Below, piece by piece: positions 20,347 to 30,780 of a stretch of DNA of 35,519 nt. The notes beneath the pieces are model-generated. The model saw only the letters and a list, made by a program, of their open reading frames with translations, did not search any database and was not told the origin of the DNA. The DNA lies in NCBI GenBank assembly GCA_001430745.1, contig KQ482042.1, forward strand, positions 1,621,201 to 1,656,719. Direction: 5' to 3'. Origin of the DNA: Auxenochlorella pyrenoidosa (taxonomy: Eukaryota; Chlorophyta; Trebouxiophyceae; Chlorellales; Chlorellaceae). Both the position numbers and the translations under genes were made by a program. The stretch's first letter is position 1. Each line of letters begins with the position of its first letter.

Positions 20347-23300
20347 ATGTCTGAAGGGCGACGTGGCGGAGTCATGGCGGACGAGGCAGTGGCGGCGAAA
20401 GCGGCAGACCCGGCGCCCAGCGGAGAGCGCCAGCCCAGCGTCTCCTTTGCGGCAGCGCCCAAGGGCATAGGGCCCAAGCCAGGCAGCGAGGCAGGCAGCA
20501 ATGGACCGAGCAGACGGCGGCCAAGCCTCAAGTCGTCCTCCGCCCTGCCCAGCAGCGCCAGTGTCACGCCCGGGGGGCAGCGCCGGGGGAGCAGCCTGGC
20601 TGCCGTGCTGGCTAGCACCACAGGCGCGCCGGCAGCAGCAGGCACAGCCGGGGATTTTGCCGATGGCGAGCCGCCCCTACATCCAGGCCTGGACCGGATA
20701 AAGAGCTTCATCCGCAGGAAAACAGTGTTCCGCAGCGGCGCCGCGGGCCGTCCAGTGGCCAGCAGCAACCTGCAGTTTGACGACCTGTCTGCCACCATGG
20801 ACGTGCTGGATGAGCGCATCGGCGGCGCTCTGGCACGCCTGCGCAGCCAGAACACAGCGGGCCTCGGCGCGGTGCGCGGCCTGGCGCACAGCAAGAGCGG
20901 CCGCCTGCGCTTGGGAGGGCCGAGCAGCAGCAAAGAGGCGGCGGCACCAGCGGTGCTGAGTGAGGGCACCCCAGAGGAGCAGCAGCCGCTGCAGGGCAGC
21001 GCCTTTGGCACGATGGCCAGCAGTGGCCATGGGGAGGAGGAGTACAGCCCCCAGCACCTGCTGGGTGCAGGGGCAGCAAGGCAACCTGAGAGGTTCCTGC
21101 ACCGCATGAAGTTTGAGCTCCGGGAAGAGGTGAGGGCGTTGTGGGTGGGGTGTGCCAGGCTGCCAAAAGACAGCGCAGATGCTTGATTTGGCCAGGGATG
21201 ATGGTGTGCCAGGTTGCCTGTTCAGAGAGCAGATGCTTGATTTCGCAAGGGCTCATGGTTCGACCGCCATGGTTCCATGGGCAGTGAGAGTGACGGCGGA
21301 TGCGTGATTCCCCAGCATGCTGCCCGCTGCCCCCACGAACCTTTGTTCAGGCAAGCCAGCATGAGGGCGGGTTCGTCACCACTCGCGGACGGCTCGAGGG
21401 AAACACAGATGGAACTGTTGCAGATCAGAACAGCAAGCGTTCGTTGGCATCAGCAGGCACAGGCGGCAGCGAGGCTCAGCAGGCTAGAGAGCCGCCAACA
21501 TCGTCACGGCGCAGCACTGGAGTGCGCTGGGGAGCCACTGAGGGCGGCCTGGACAAGCTGGGCTGGGTGCGCAATTTGGTCGGGTTTGGCGAGTACAAGC
21601 AGCGGCAGCAGGCTGGGCTCGCGCTGTCTGAGGCCACGGGAGAGCAGGCCGCTGCGGTGGGTGGAGCTCCGGCAGCTCCCACGGCGCTGGACACGATTGG
21701 CTGGCTGGAGTCGGGCGCTGGCCTGCGGCCGCCGACTACTGCAGCAGGCAGCGCTGCCCCCTCGGTGCCAGGCCAGGCAGCAGCGGTGCAGGTGACACAA
21801 GGCCCGGCGCTGCGCAGCCGGGAGGAGGTGGGGCTGCTGCAGTCCTGGCTGCAGGACATGATGGCGCAAGTCATCGCACAGGCCGGTCAGCCGCAGCAGC
21901 CCCAGCTGCCGCTTGTGTCGACAGGTGAGCAGGCTGCTGAGCTCAGCGCTGCAGAGGCGTCTGGCACAGGGGCTGCAGACCCGGCTGCCTCGGCCTCGCA
22001 GCTGGCCGACGCCGCGCTGTGGGTGTACGGCATGGCCTTTGAGGAGCTGCAGCGGCAGGTGGGCACCGAGTGCGGCGACCGCGGCGCGCTGCTGGCCGGC
22101 GTGTGGCAGCACGTGTTCAGCCTGGTGGAGCTGCGGTGGGTGCCGAAGGGGGGGAGGGGGCAGTTCGCTGAGCGGCAGGTGGAAGGAGATGCGGAGAACG
22201 GAGCACGGGCTGCCTGAGCCCAGCAAATGCCCTGTGGGGGCTGGCATGCACCAGGCCTGCCGCGCTGCCATGCCACACCCCTGGCGTGTTGTCATGTACC
22301 CCACCTCAGGTGCTCCTTGGTGTACGAATCCATCATTGCGGCCATCAAGGAGGAGCTGCAGGCTGTGCGGCAGCGGGCGGCGGCAGCCGAGGGGGCAGCA
22401 CGCGCCGCCGAGGAGCGCGTGCGCGAGAGCATGTATTACAGCCGGGACAAGTTTGCGGCCATGGATGAGCAGGTCAAGGGCTTGACCCAGGTGGGTAGGG
22501 CCCAGCTGGTTAGGGCCCGGCCGTGGCAGATGTGGCTGCCAGGTGTGCCGGCCGAGCAGGCCGGGATGGTGGCTCAGCAGGGAGATGGCTAGAAGGCGAC
22601 GGCGATGAACCTGGCTTTGTGTCATTGGCAAGCATGTGCATCCCCCTCCCACCGCAGCTGCTGGCCACAGCCGAGGAGGAGGTCACGCGGCACTCGAGCG
22701 AGGCAGCCCTGCTGCGCAAGGCGGTGGACTCGCAGAGCAGTCTGCGCGCGTCGGCAGAGGGCCGGGCAGCCGAGGAGCACCGCAGGCGGCTGGACCTGGA
22801 GCACCGGGTGGAGGAGTTGGAGGCTGCGGCGGCAGAGCATGCAGCCGTGGCCGGCGCGCAGGAGGCAGAGCTGGTGCAGACGCGAGCCGAGCTGCAGCGC
22901 AGCAGGGCAGAGGCGCTGGCGCTTGCAGAGGACAAGGCCCGGCTGGAGGTGGGTGCTGTCCACACCCGCGAGGGGCCATGCCAGCAAGCATGTGAATTAC
23001 GGACGATGTGCACCTTCCTGGCTTCAAGCACGCTCTTTACTCGAGCTCACGTTAAACGAAGGCCCAAACGCCTCGATGCAAGGCATCCTACTAAATCCCC
23101 GCCATTCCCCTGGCGCCCCGCCATGCCGCAGGTGGAGGGGCAGCAGCTGCGGCGCGACTACCAGACCACTGAGATCATGGGGCTCAGCCTGCGGGAGCGA
23201 CTGGCCGGGCGCGAGGGCGAGCTCCAGGAGCTGTCGGCGCGGCACCAGCAGCTGCAGGCGGAGCAGGCAGCCACGAGCGCAGCGCTGCTGGAGTCGCAGT

Positions 23301-26300
23301 CCTCGCTGAGCGGCCTGCAGACGCAGCACGAGAGCCTGCAGGCCAGCGCGGCGCAGCAGGCTGCCAAGCTGCAGGCTGAGCTGTCGGAGGAGCATGCCTG
23401 CCTGGCAGACGTGCGGCGCGAGCTGGTGGAGACGCAGGCAGAGCGAGCGGCCCTGGGCACGGCGCTGCAAGAGGCGGGCAGCCGTGAGACCACCCTGACG
23501 GCGCAGCTCAAGCAGCTGGCGGGCGCGCATGAGCAGCAGACAGCCAAGCTTCGGCAGGAGACGAATTCGCGCCGCACTTCGAATGACGAGCTCCAGGCCC
23601 TGCGCGCCGGGCTGCAGGTGGGTTCCATCCAACAAATGGGATGCTGTAACGCATGCTTAGCAGGGTGTGCTCCACATGTATGGGTGCTCAGCCTGTCGCT
23701 AATCTGGGGCCCTCCTGGGCTGGCGTGCGTCCCGGCAGGTTACGCAACAGCGCCTCGAGGGCCTGGGCCTCGTTTTTGCCAGCGGCGCGGCACACCGTAC
23801 CTCGGCAGAGGCCTGGCGCGCAGTTGGGCCCATCAGCCTGGGTCGGCAGGTGAACATGCCGCCGGCGCTCGCCCCAGTTTGGTGGCAGGCACCGCAAGCT
23901 CTGCTGTCCGGGGGGATCAGCAAGTCACCACCTGCAGGTTCGGCACTCGTGGTTGCTTACTTCGCATCCTTGACCTGCAAGATGATCTCATTGCTTTGTG
24001 CCTTGCCACCATTGCCGCGCAGGTGGTAACTGCCATCAATCAGCAGCTGGGCGAGATGATTGCACGCAAGGCAGAGCTGCAGCATGAGCTGGGCGTAGCC
24101 AAGGAGCGGTGGCAGACGGAGGAGTCTGTGCGCATCAGGTGGGGGCGTTGTGCAGTGTTGTTTTAGTACTGAGCTCTTGCATAGGCACGGCAAAGCCCTT
24201 AAGTGGAAGTGCATAATTGGGGATGCAAAGGCGTGGGCCTGCTCCTGCGTGACTCACGACGGTCTACGCTTGCACTACCACGCCTTGTGTCTCGCGGTGA
24301 TCTTTCGGCTTAGTACATCTGTGCTGCACTGCCTGCAGGCTGCAGGAGCAGTTGCTGGAGAGCAAGGCAGGCGAGTCAAAGCTGGCAAAGGAGAGAGAGG
24401 GGCTGGACGGGGTGCTGCTGCGCAGCGAGGCACAGCGCGCCACGCTGGATGCAGAGGTGGCGCAGATGCGCCGCATGCTGCAGGAAGCAGGTGGGCTTGG
24501 GGGAACTGCTGGGGGGCACTGTGGCTTGTCGGACTCCTGACTGCAGTGACATGCTGCTTGCCTGCGTGAGCGCGCCTCCGAGCCCAGCATGCACCGCGAT
24601 CTCCCTGCCTGCCTGCCTTGCAGAGAGCCGTTGCCAGGCAAGCCACAAGAAGGCGATGGAGGCGGCCAACGAGGCCAATCGGCTGGCCCCGCTGGAGCCG
24701 CAGCTGGCGCGCATGCAGGATGCGCTGCAGGCCGCGCAGGCTGAGATGGACAGGGCGCAGCGCGAGGTCACCGCCCACCAGGCCTCGATCAGGTGGAGGG
24801 TGGGGAGGCAGGCGGGGAGGGGTGGAAGTTGGCGCCTGAGAAACGTGGGTGCATGGCAGGTGAGGCTCCGTCAGCAGTTTGGTGGCCGCAAAGCCCACCC
24901 TCTTCAAGACGGTGGCAGCTGCGGAGCCTCTTTCACGTTTGCACTGTGCGGCCCGCACCTTGCATCACGAGTTCTGGCCTCCTCCGCCGCCCAAGCAGAA
25001 AGCTGCTGGACGAGAAGAGCACCGCCCTTGAGCAGCTTGCGGCGCGCAACCAGGCGCTGGATGCTGGGCAGCTGCAGATTCGGGAGCTCGCCGCTGCCAG
25101 CAGGGACAGGCTGGTGCTGGCAGATGACAAGGCAAAGGTGACTGCTGGGCAAGCCAGTTTGGCATGAAGGCAAGGAAAGGCACAAACGGTTCACCGCACT
25201 GTGCTCATTAAAACCAAACTCGCCTTGCTGGTGTATCTAACGGTGGTGCCCCTGCCTTCAACCCCCGCAGCTGGAGGAGCAGCTGCATGAGCTGCGGCAG
25301 CGCTGCTCCGCCACGGAACGGCTGCAGAGCGAGAGCATGCACCAGCTGACAGTGGCGCGCCGATTGCTGGCCGACGCTGCCAGCGCGGACGATCGCGCCA
25401 AGCTGGCAGCAGCTCAGCAGGAGCTTGCAAGCAGCAGGGCCGCAGCCTCGGCCACGCGCCGCCAGTCCATCCTGCTCCAAGACAGGCTGGCGGCCACAGA
25501 GGGGCAGCTGCAGTTCATGGAGCGCCAGCTGCAGGTGGCTGTGCACGCGCCACTTGCGGCGGCCGTGGCTGCTGCAGGTGCAGGTCCGCTGGCGGCGTCG
25601 GCCGGCGGCGCATCGTCGGCTGTGGTTGACCAGCTGAGGCGGCTGCTGGAGACCAAGGAGGAGCGCATCAGGTGAAGGGGCCCAGGCAGCAGGCCTGAGC
25701 CGGGAGGCCTGCATGGCAGAGAGAGGCAGGAGGTCGCAGGCTTGCTTGGGTTCAAGTGTGCAAGGCACTCTTTGGGCGGGTCGGCCTTCCCCCTCCCCAG
25801 GCCCCAGCCCCCTTCACGGGCCCCCCTGGTGTGCGCGCAGGCAGCTGGAGCGGCTGCAAGCCTCCCTGGTGTCCAGCACCGCGCAGCTGAAGCACCTGCA
25901 AGGCGAGCTGGGCGCGCGGGACGGCCAGGTGGCGCAGCTGCAAGCAGAGGTGGACGCGACTCGCAAGCGCATGCACGCATTGCAGGTAGGCAGTGGCCAC
26001 ATGCACAGTGCTGCATGCTGCAAACGAGAGGGGGATTAGTGGGGGGACAAAGACAAGCTGGTAGCCCTTGCTGCACAGGCTGGCCCACACCAAGGATGCC
26101 TTGCCGGGCGCCGCTCCTCCTGCGCCTGCTCACCCTGCAGGAGGCGCAGGCCAAGGCGGCCACCAAAGACCTCGTGGCACTGGCTGCCTCAGACCCCTCC
26201 TTGCCACCAGAGGTGGCACAGGCAAGGGGGCTAGGGCAGGCGCTAGTGTGCTGCTGCCTAACTTGCCATAGACATTTTTATCTGCCAGAACTGGAAGCCA

Positions 26301-28970
26301 TGACAGTGCATCTTGTGAATTTCTTCGCCCTGGCAGAGGCGGGGCTCTGGGGTCAGGCATGCGAAGATGCTCACACGCGCCATTTTTGACAGACGCGCCT
26401 ATCTCTCCTTGCCCCCGTGCGCAGTCGCTCGCCTTGGACTATGCGCGCAACCACCTGCGCAGCGAGCTGGCCTGGACCAAGGCCAAGCTGGCGTTTGTGA
26501 GCCACATGGCCACACAGCTGCGTGCCAAGCTGCAGGCGGCAGAGGCGGAGCGCTCACAAGCGGGTGGGTGGGCCTCATGATTAGCTGCCGCAAGACAGGG
26601 TGGAGTGCCGCTTCTACCGATGGTGTGGCGACTACTCTACCGTTGGCAACCCAGCAAAGGGTGGAAATTTATCCATGCACTCCTCACCTTTACTCGCGCA
26701 GAGGTAGAGAGCGTGTGCGTGGAGGCTCACTACCTTGAGCAGGGCCTGCTGGAGGAGCGCGCCTTCACGGCAGCCTTTGACACCACGTTTGTGCAGGCGA
26801 GAGGAAGATGGGCAGGCATGGCACACCACGGCGGCGGCAAGATGCTTCCCGAGCTGCCCTTACTGCTGGCATCGCCTGACTTGGCTTTCTTCACCGCCGC
26901 CGCTAATCTTACAGGTCAAGCGAGTGCTGACAACTGCCGTCAGGGCGCTGGCAGAGCTGCGGCGGCAGCTGCTCGCACCCACAACAGCAGACCTGCCACG
27001 AGTTGCGGCACAAACGGGCGCGCTGATGGCCGCGCTGGGCTCCTGGGTTGAGCGCTTCCAGGGCAGGCAGGACGAGGTGAGCACTGTGGCTGCGGGCAGC
27101 ACTGCATCTACAGCAGGAGCAACCCAGCCGGCACCTTGCAATGCCTTGCTTCTGATATGCGACTGTGCCCTCTCTACGCCCTGCTGCCGCAGGGCTCCCA
27201 GGCGGACCCGCTGGCCGAGGTGGCCGCCTGGCAGGCCGCCATCCTGGGTGCGCTGCCAGCGGTGCGCCCTGCCTCGCCGCCCCCGCTGCAGCACGTCTGT
27301 TACATTATCGTCCAGCTGTATGCGCACCACCTGCGCCAGCTGCCGCTCGCCGGTCCACCGGATGCCAGGTGGGGAGGGACGACTCGCCCTGGGCTGCTGC
27401 AGCTGGGAGGCGTTGCATTGCTGGTTTGCAAGTGCTCGCTGTGCCTTTGCCCCTGATCAACTCATGCAGGTGCTCACACCCGGCCCACCTTCTAGCCTTC
27501 CCCCTTGCAGCATGATGGCGGACAACATTTTTGAGGCCGCGGCGGCCTTCTTCTGCGAGCGGCGCGGCTTCATGCGGGACGCGGCCCTCTCCCCCACCGG
27601 ACCAGTTGCTGCTCTGCTGGCAGGCGTGCGCAGCCACCTGCAGCAGCCCAAGCCGCTGCTTCTGGGGCGGCTGGTGGGGTTGGCGCCCAGTGGAGGCAGC
27701 GGCAGCAGCCGCTCTCTGCAGCACCCCGCCGCCTGGCAGTTCTTTGTGCGCCTGCTGTGCTGCCTGCGGGCATTGCAGGGCGCAGGCTGGGAGGCGCTTG
27801 TCAAGGTGGGATGGGGCATGGGGCAGCTGAGCCAAGGGGAGGGACCCAGTGTTGCATGGACCAACTCAAACATGCAGCCGTAGTGGAGCAGCGCTCGGTT
27901 TCTTGAATTTGTATGATTCCCTTGCACGGCTGAACCCATGCCGGCAGGAGTGGATGGACAGCGAGGAGGGCGTGCCGCTGCCGCTGCATTCCGTCATGGA
28001 TGTGCTGGCAAACCTGTACAACACTGGTGCGGGGGAGCAAGGGGGGCCACCACCCACGGCCAGTTGCATGTCTTGCCGTGTCAGGGTGTAGCACCTGGCG
28101 GACACATCACCCGCCGAGCCCAGCTCTTTTGCTTCATTCGTGCCACCACCTGCCGGCCCCCTACCTCGCCCCAGACGCGCCCGCCCTGCTGGACTCGATG
28201 CGGCGCGGGCTGGTGCCGCTGGTGCGCCAGGGGCGGCGCGGGCCGGCGATGGACCTGGACGCCTTCCTGCTGGTCTGCATGGACGAGTACTGCGATGGTG
28301 GGTGGGGGGGCCCAGGCTGCGCTGCAGCAGCCAAGACGTTGTGTTGTCACTGATGGCTAGACAAAGAACGATTGGTTGGGTTGGCTTGCAGCCCGTTTGG
28401 GTAAACATGTACCGGCTTTGTCCCGCCTGCCATGCTGCAGGCAACTGCCCAATCAGCCCGCTGGCGCTGCCGCGGCGGCTCACCGACGGCGCGCTGATCG
28501 GCAGCGCCCTGCCAGCTGCCCACTGCGCTAGCAGCAGCCTGGCTGGCACGGTTTCTGGCGTCGCAGCAGTGGGTTCGGCAGATGCGGTCTCGGGTGCTAA
28601 ATGGGCAGGGGCGGACGCCCGGCAGCAGCAGCAGCAGCAGCAGCGCAATCCGATGCGCAAGCGGATAGTCAACCTGACGGTTGTGGCAGACACGCTGCCG
28701 CCGGTTGGGCCACCACGTTCGCCGCCGCCTCCGCGCTCGAGTGCTGCCTCCCCGGAGACCACAGCAGGGGCATGTGGCAGCAGCAGCTTGCTTGCAGCAG
28801 CAGCGGCGGCAGGCGCGACCGGACCGCCTGTGCGGTCGCTGCAGGTGCTGAGCGGCATGCACTCCCTTGTGTCAAGCAACCCTGCGCTGCCAGTGGGGCT
28901 TCGCAGCGGCCTGCGTGCGTCGGCACCCACTTTGGCACCAGGATTAGCAGCAGCCACCGAAGACAATTGA
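20347..28970 (+). CDS. Large coiled-coil protein with axonemal dynein light-chain-type domain (AXDND1-like), 21 exons
   Basis: Predicted 1812 residues. Exons: 20347-21129, 21351-22135, 22310-22490, 22658-22948, 23132-23617, 23739-23849, 24023-24138, 24339-24490, 24624-24792, 24999-25137, 25271-25671, 25841-25985, 26141-26221, 26425-26563, 26702-26796, 26915-27076, 27193-27368, 27511-27805, 27948-28026, 28175-28297, 28441-28970. All phases fit; the donors after 26221 and 26796 are GC (GT alternatives 9 and 6 nt upstream). Layout: disordered Ser/Ala/Gly N terminus (1 to about 450); at about 480-560 YGMAFEELQRQV, CGDRGALLAGVW and SLVYESIIAAIKEEL, which line up with p28/DNALI1 (FDELIREV, CAERGLLLLRVR, LYESS), the Ax_dynein_light family; then about 650 residues of Glu/Gln/Leu-rich coiled coil; a globular part (about 1300-1630); and a disordered Pro/Ser tail. 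Length and layout resemble AXDND1 rather than the short p28. Exon 6 is the weakest. Confidence 0.75.
21150..21257 (+). repeat. Imperfect 54-bp tandem duplication in an intron
   Basis: Two adjacent copies, 21150-21203 and 21204-21257, inside the first intron of the large coiled-coil gene. Both begin gtgtgccagg(c/t)tgcc and contain gcagatgcttgattt (21175-21189 and 21229-21243). The middle has diverged, so the duplication is not fresh. Confidence 0.85.
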
Positions 28971-29186
28971 CAGCACTCTCTTTTCGTATGCATTCCACTG
29001 CGAGCTGTCCCGCATGAGTGCTACGGGCGTGTGTTCAAATGTGAAAGGCATGTGTTCAAAATCGATGGGCAAGGCAGGCAGGGCGGGACAGGAATAAAGA
29101 GAGAATGAAACACGATAGGGTTCAGTTTGATTGTAGACCAGGTCCTTGGCATGCTTGGAAGCAGCAGCAGCAGCACACACCAGGCA
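28971..29186. other. Convergent 3' region
   Basis: 216 bp between the stops of the coiled-coil gene (plus) and the PAXX-like gene (minus). The phrase gtgttcaaa occurs twice (about 29031 and 29051). It should hold both 3' UTRs. Confidence 0.5.
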
Positions 29187-30585
29187 TTACCGCCGGGCCC
29201 GCCCAATCTGCGTGGCGCCCCTGCCCCTGCCTGGCTTAGGCCGGTGAGTCACCTTTGGCTTGCCTATCTCGCTCATGTCGCTGCGCTGCGTGGCATTGCT
29301 TGCCCCGCCCGTCTGCTGCGTGCTCGCCGGCTGTGCGCCCGCCCCAGGCCCGGCTGCCTGCGTGCCGGGGCGGGGCGCCTTCACTGCTGATCCAGAGGCG
29401 GGCGGCCCCCCTGCCGCCGCAGCCGTCGCTGCAGCCTCGAGCTCCTGCAGCTTGCGCTTTGAAATGATGTGCGCTGCCCGCGGCGCAACTGGCGAGCCCC
29501 CTGAGCAGCCGGCCTTGCCATTTTCGGCCTTACGCCCGCTGTCCCCATCACCCTCGCTGCTGTCAATGGCCGCTGCGGCGGCCCCTGCAGCTGCCGCTGC
29601 AGCCGCCGCACCCGCCTGACCGCCGCCACCAGCAGCCAGGAAGGCCAGCAGATCCTCGAACTGCTGCTCAAGAGGGCAGCGCTGCTGGCACGCGTCCAGG
29701 CGGCGCGCCAGCATGCGCCCCCAGGCCGCCTGCGTGAACAGCATCTCCTGCACCACCCAGGCGGCCCGTTTGGTGTCCTGCAACGGCTCCATCGGCTCGC
29801 CAGGTGGCAGCCTGCCGGTTTGGATGGGTGGGGCTGACATCAGGCGCTGATCGGCACAGGGCAGTGTAGGGCATGGCTCAGTGTCACCAAGCAGGGACAC
29901 ATGGGGCATTCCACAAATCAGACCAAACAGCTGCACGACCTTCCGCTCCTGGAAAAAGCTGCACCAAGCAGCCTGTCCCCACCTGATTTTGATGGCGTAG
30001 GATCCCCAGTGGTGCTCGGCCACAAGCTGCAGCCGGCCGCCAGCACCCACTTCCGCCTCCACCTCGCCCGCGTCAAAGTGCCGGCCCAGCCACTCAACCA
30101 TGTTGGCGGGTGTGGGCTCCACCGCTGCCTCGTCCTCCTTCAGGCAGGATGGAGAACGGATGATGGCACCCACAGAAAACTGGTCCATGTGCAGGCAGGC
30201 AGGCAGGCAGGCACAGGCAAAGACGTGCAGGCCAATGCAACAGGGCAGCACTATGCACTCACCGTGTGGCGGATCAGGCTGGCAAGGCTAAAGCGAGTGC
30301 AGTAAGACTGGGCGCCATTGGTGACCTCAAGAACCCTGCAAGGAGCCTCTCGGGTCAGGGAGCGCTGTGGCTGGCTGCCGGCAGACCAGGCGGCAACACT
30401 GGGCGTTACGCCCGAGGACGGAAACTGGCTGGGCACCCCCAGGCCCAGCCCCGGCAATTTGCCGTCCCCGCTTACAGGCAGTATTCACTCTCTGACTCCT
30501 CCCGGCCCATGAGCTTGAAGACAAAGCCAGCAGGAGCGCTGCCGTCCGAGCCAGCTTCGCCGAATAGGCACAGGCTGGGCAGCAT
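29187..30585 (-). CDS. PAXX-like protein of the XRCC4 superfamily, 4 exons
   Basis: Possible non-homologous end-joining factor. Exons on the minus strand: 30585-30476, 30335-30263, 30137-29983, 29811-29187; GT-AG, phases match; 320 residues. Residues 1 to about 113 look like the beta-rich head of the XRCC4 superfamily: FVFKLMG, EYCLVLEVTNGAQSYCTRFS, then LASLIRHT, a helix-like NMVEWLGRHF, and GRLQLVAEHHWGSYAIKI. The order and spacing (EESESEY, then LEVTNGAQSYCTRFSLASL) resemble human PAXX (EESG, then a YVTD..ELWSTCF..DSLAAL segment), which is why I prefer PAXX over XLF or XRCC4. A helix of about 35 residues follows (TKRAAWVVQEMLFTQAAW), then a long Ala/Gly-rich disordered part and a basic end (RGRGATQIGRARR) that could bind DNA or Ku. 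The exon 3 acceptor is a NAGNAG, which can vary by one Glu. The family call rests on eye alignment only. Confidence 0.55.
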
Positions 30586-30780
30586 GGCTGCTGGTTGCGA
30601 TCGCACGGTGCTGATCGAGTGTAGGTTGCTGCTATGTTTGGAGAAAAGGTGGGAATGCGGTGGCACAGCAGACAAGGCGCAGCATGGCAGCCATTCCGCA
30701 GCTATTCCCCCTCCCGCTGATCTGATGGCCGACCCGTGACGATCGGTTGGCGGGAAAACACCTCTGCGAGTTCAAACGCA
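30586..30780. promoter_or_regulatory. 195-bp bidirectional promoter region with an E2F-like site
   Basis: Separates the outward start codons of the PAXX-like gene (30585, minus) and the HAUS5-like gene (30781, plus). At about 30747-30758 it reads ttggcgggaaaa, a near-perfect match to the E2F/DP site TTTGGCGGGAAA, which in plants, algae and animals drives S-phase genes. It lies about 25 bp from the HAUS5-like ATG, so it may be in the 5' UTR. Confidence 0.5.

Noticed and set aside
22523..24166. 547-codon continuous plus-strand frame read as a single exon
   Set aside because: It runs through clear introns (22949-23131, 23618-23738); the intron parts lose the coiled-coil pattern.
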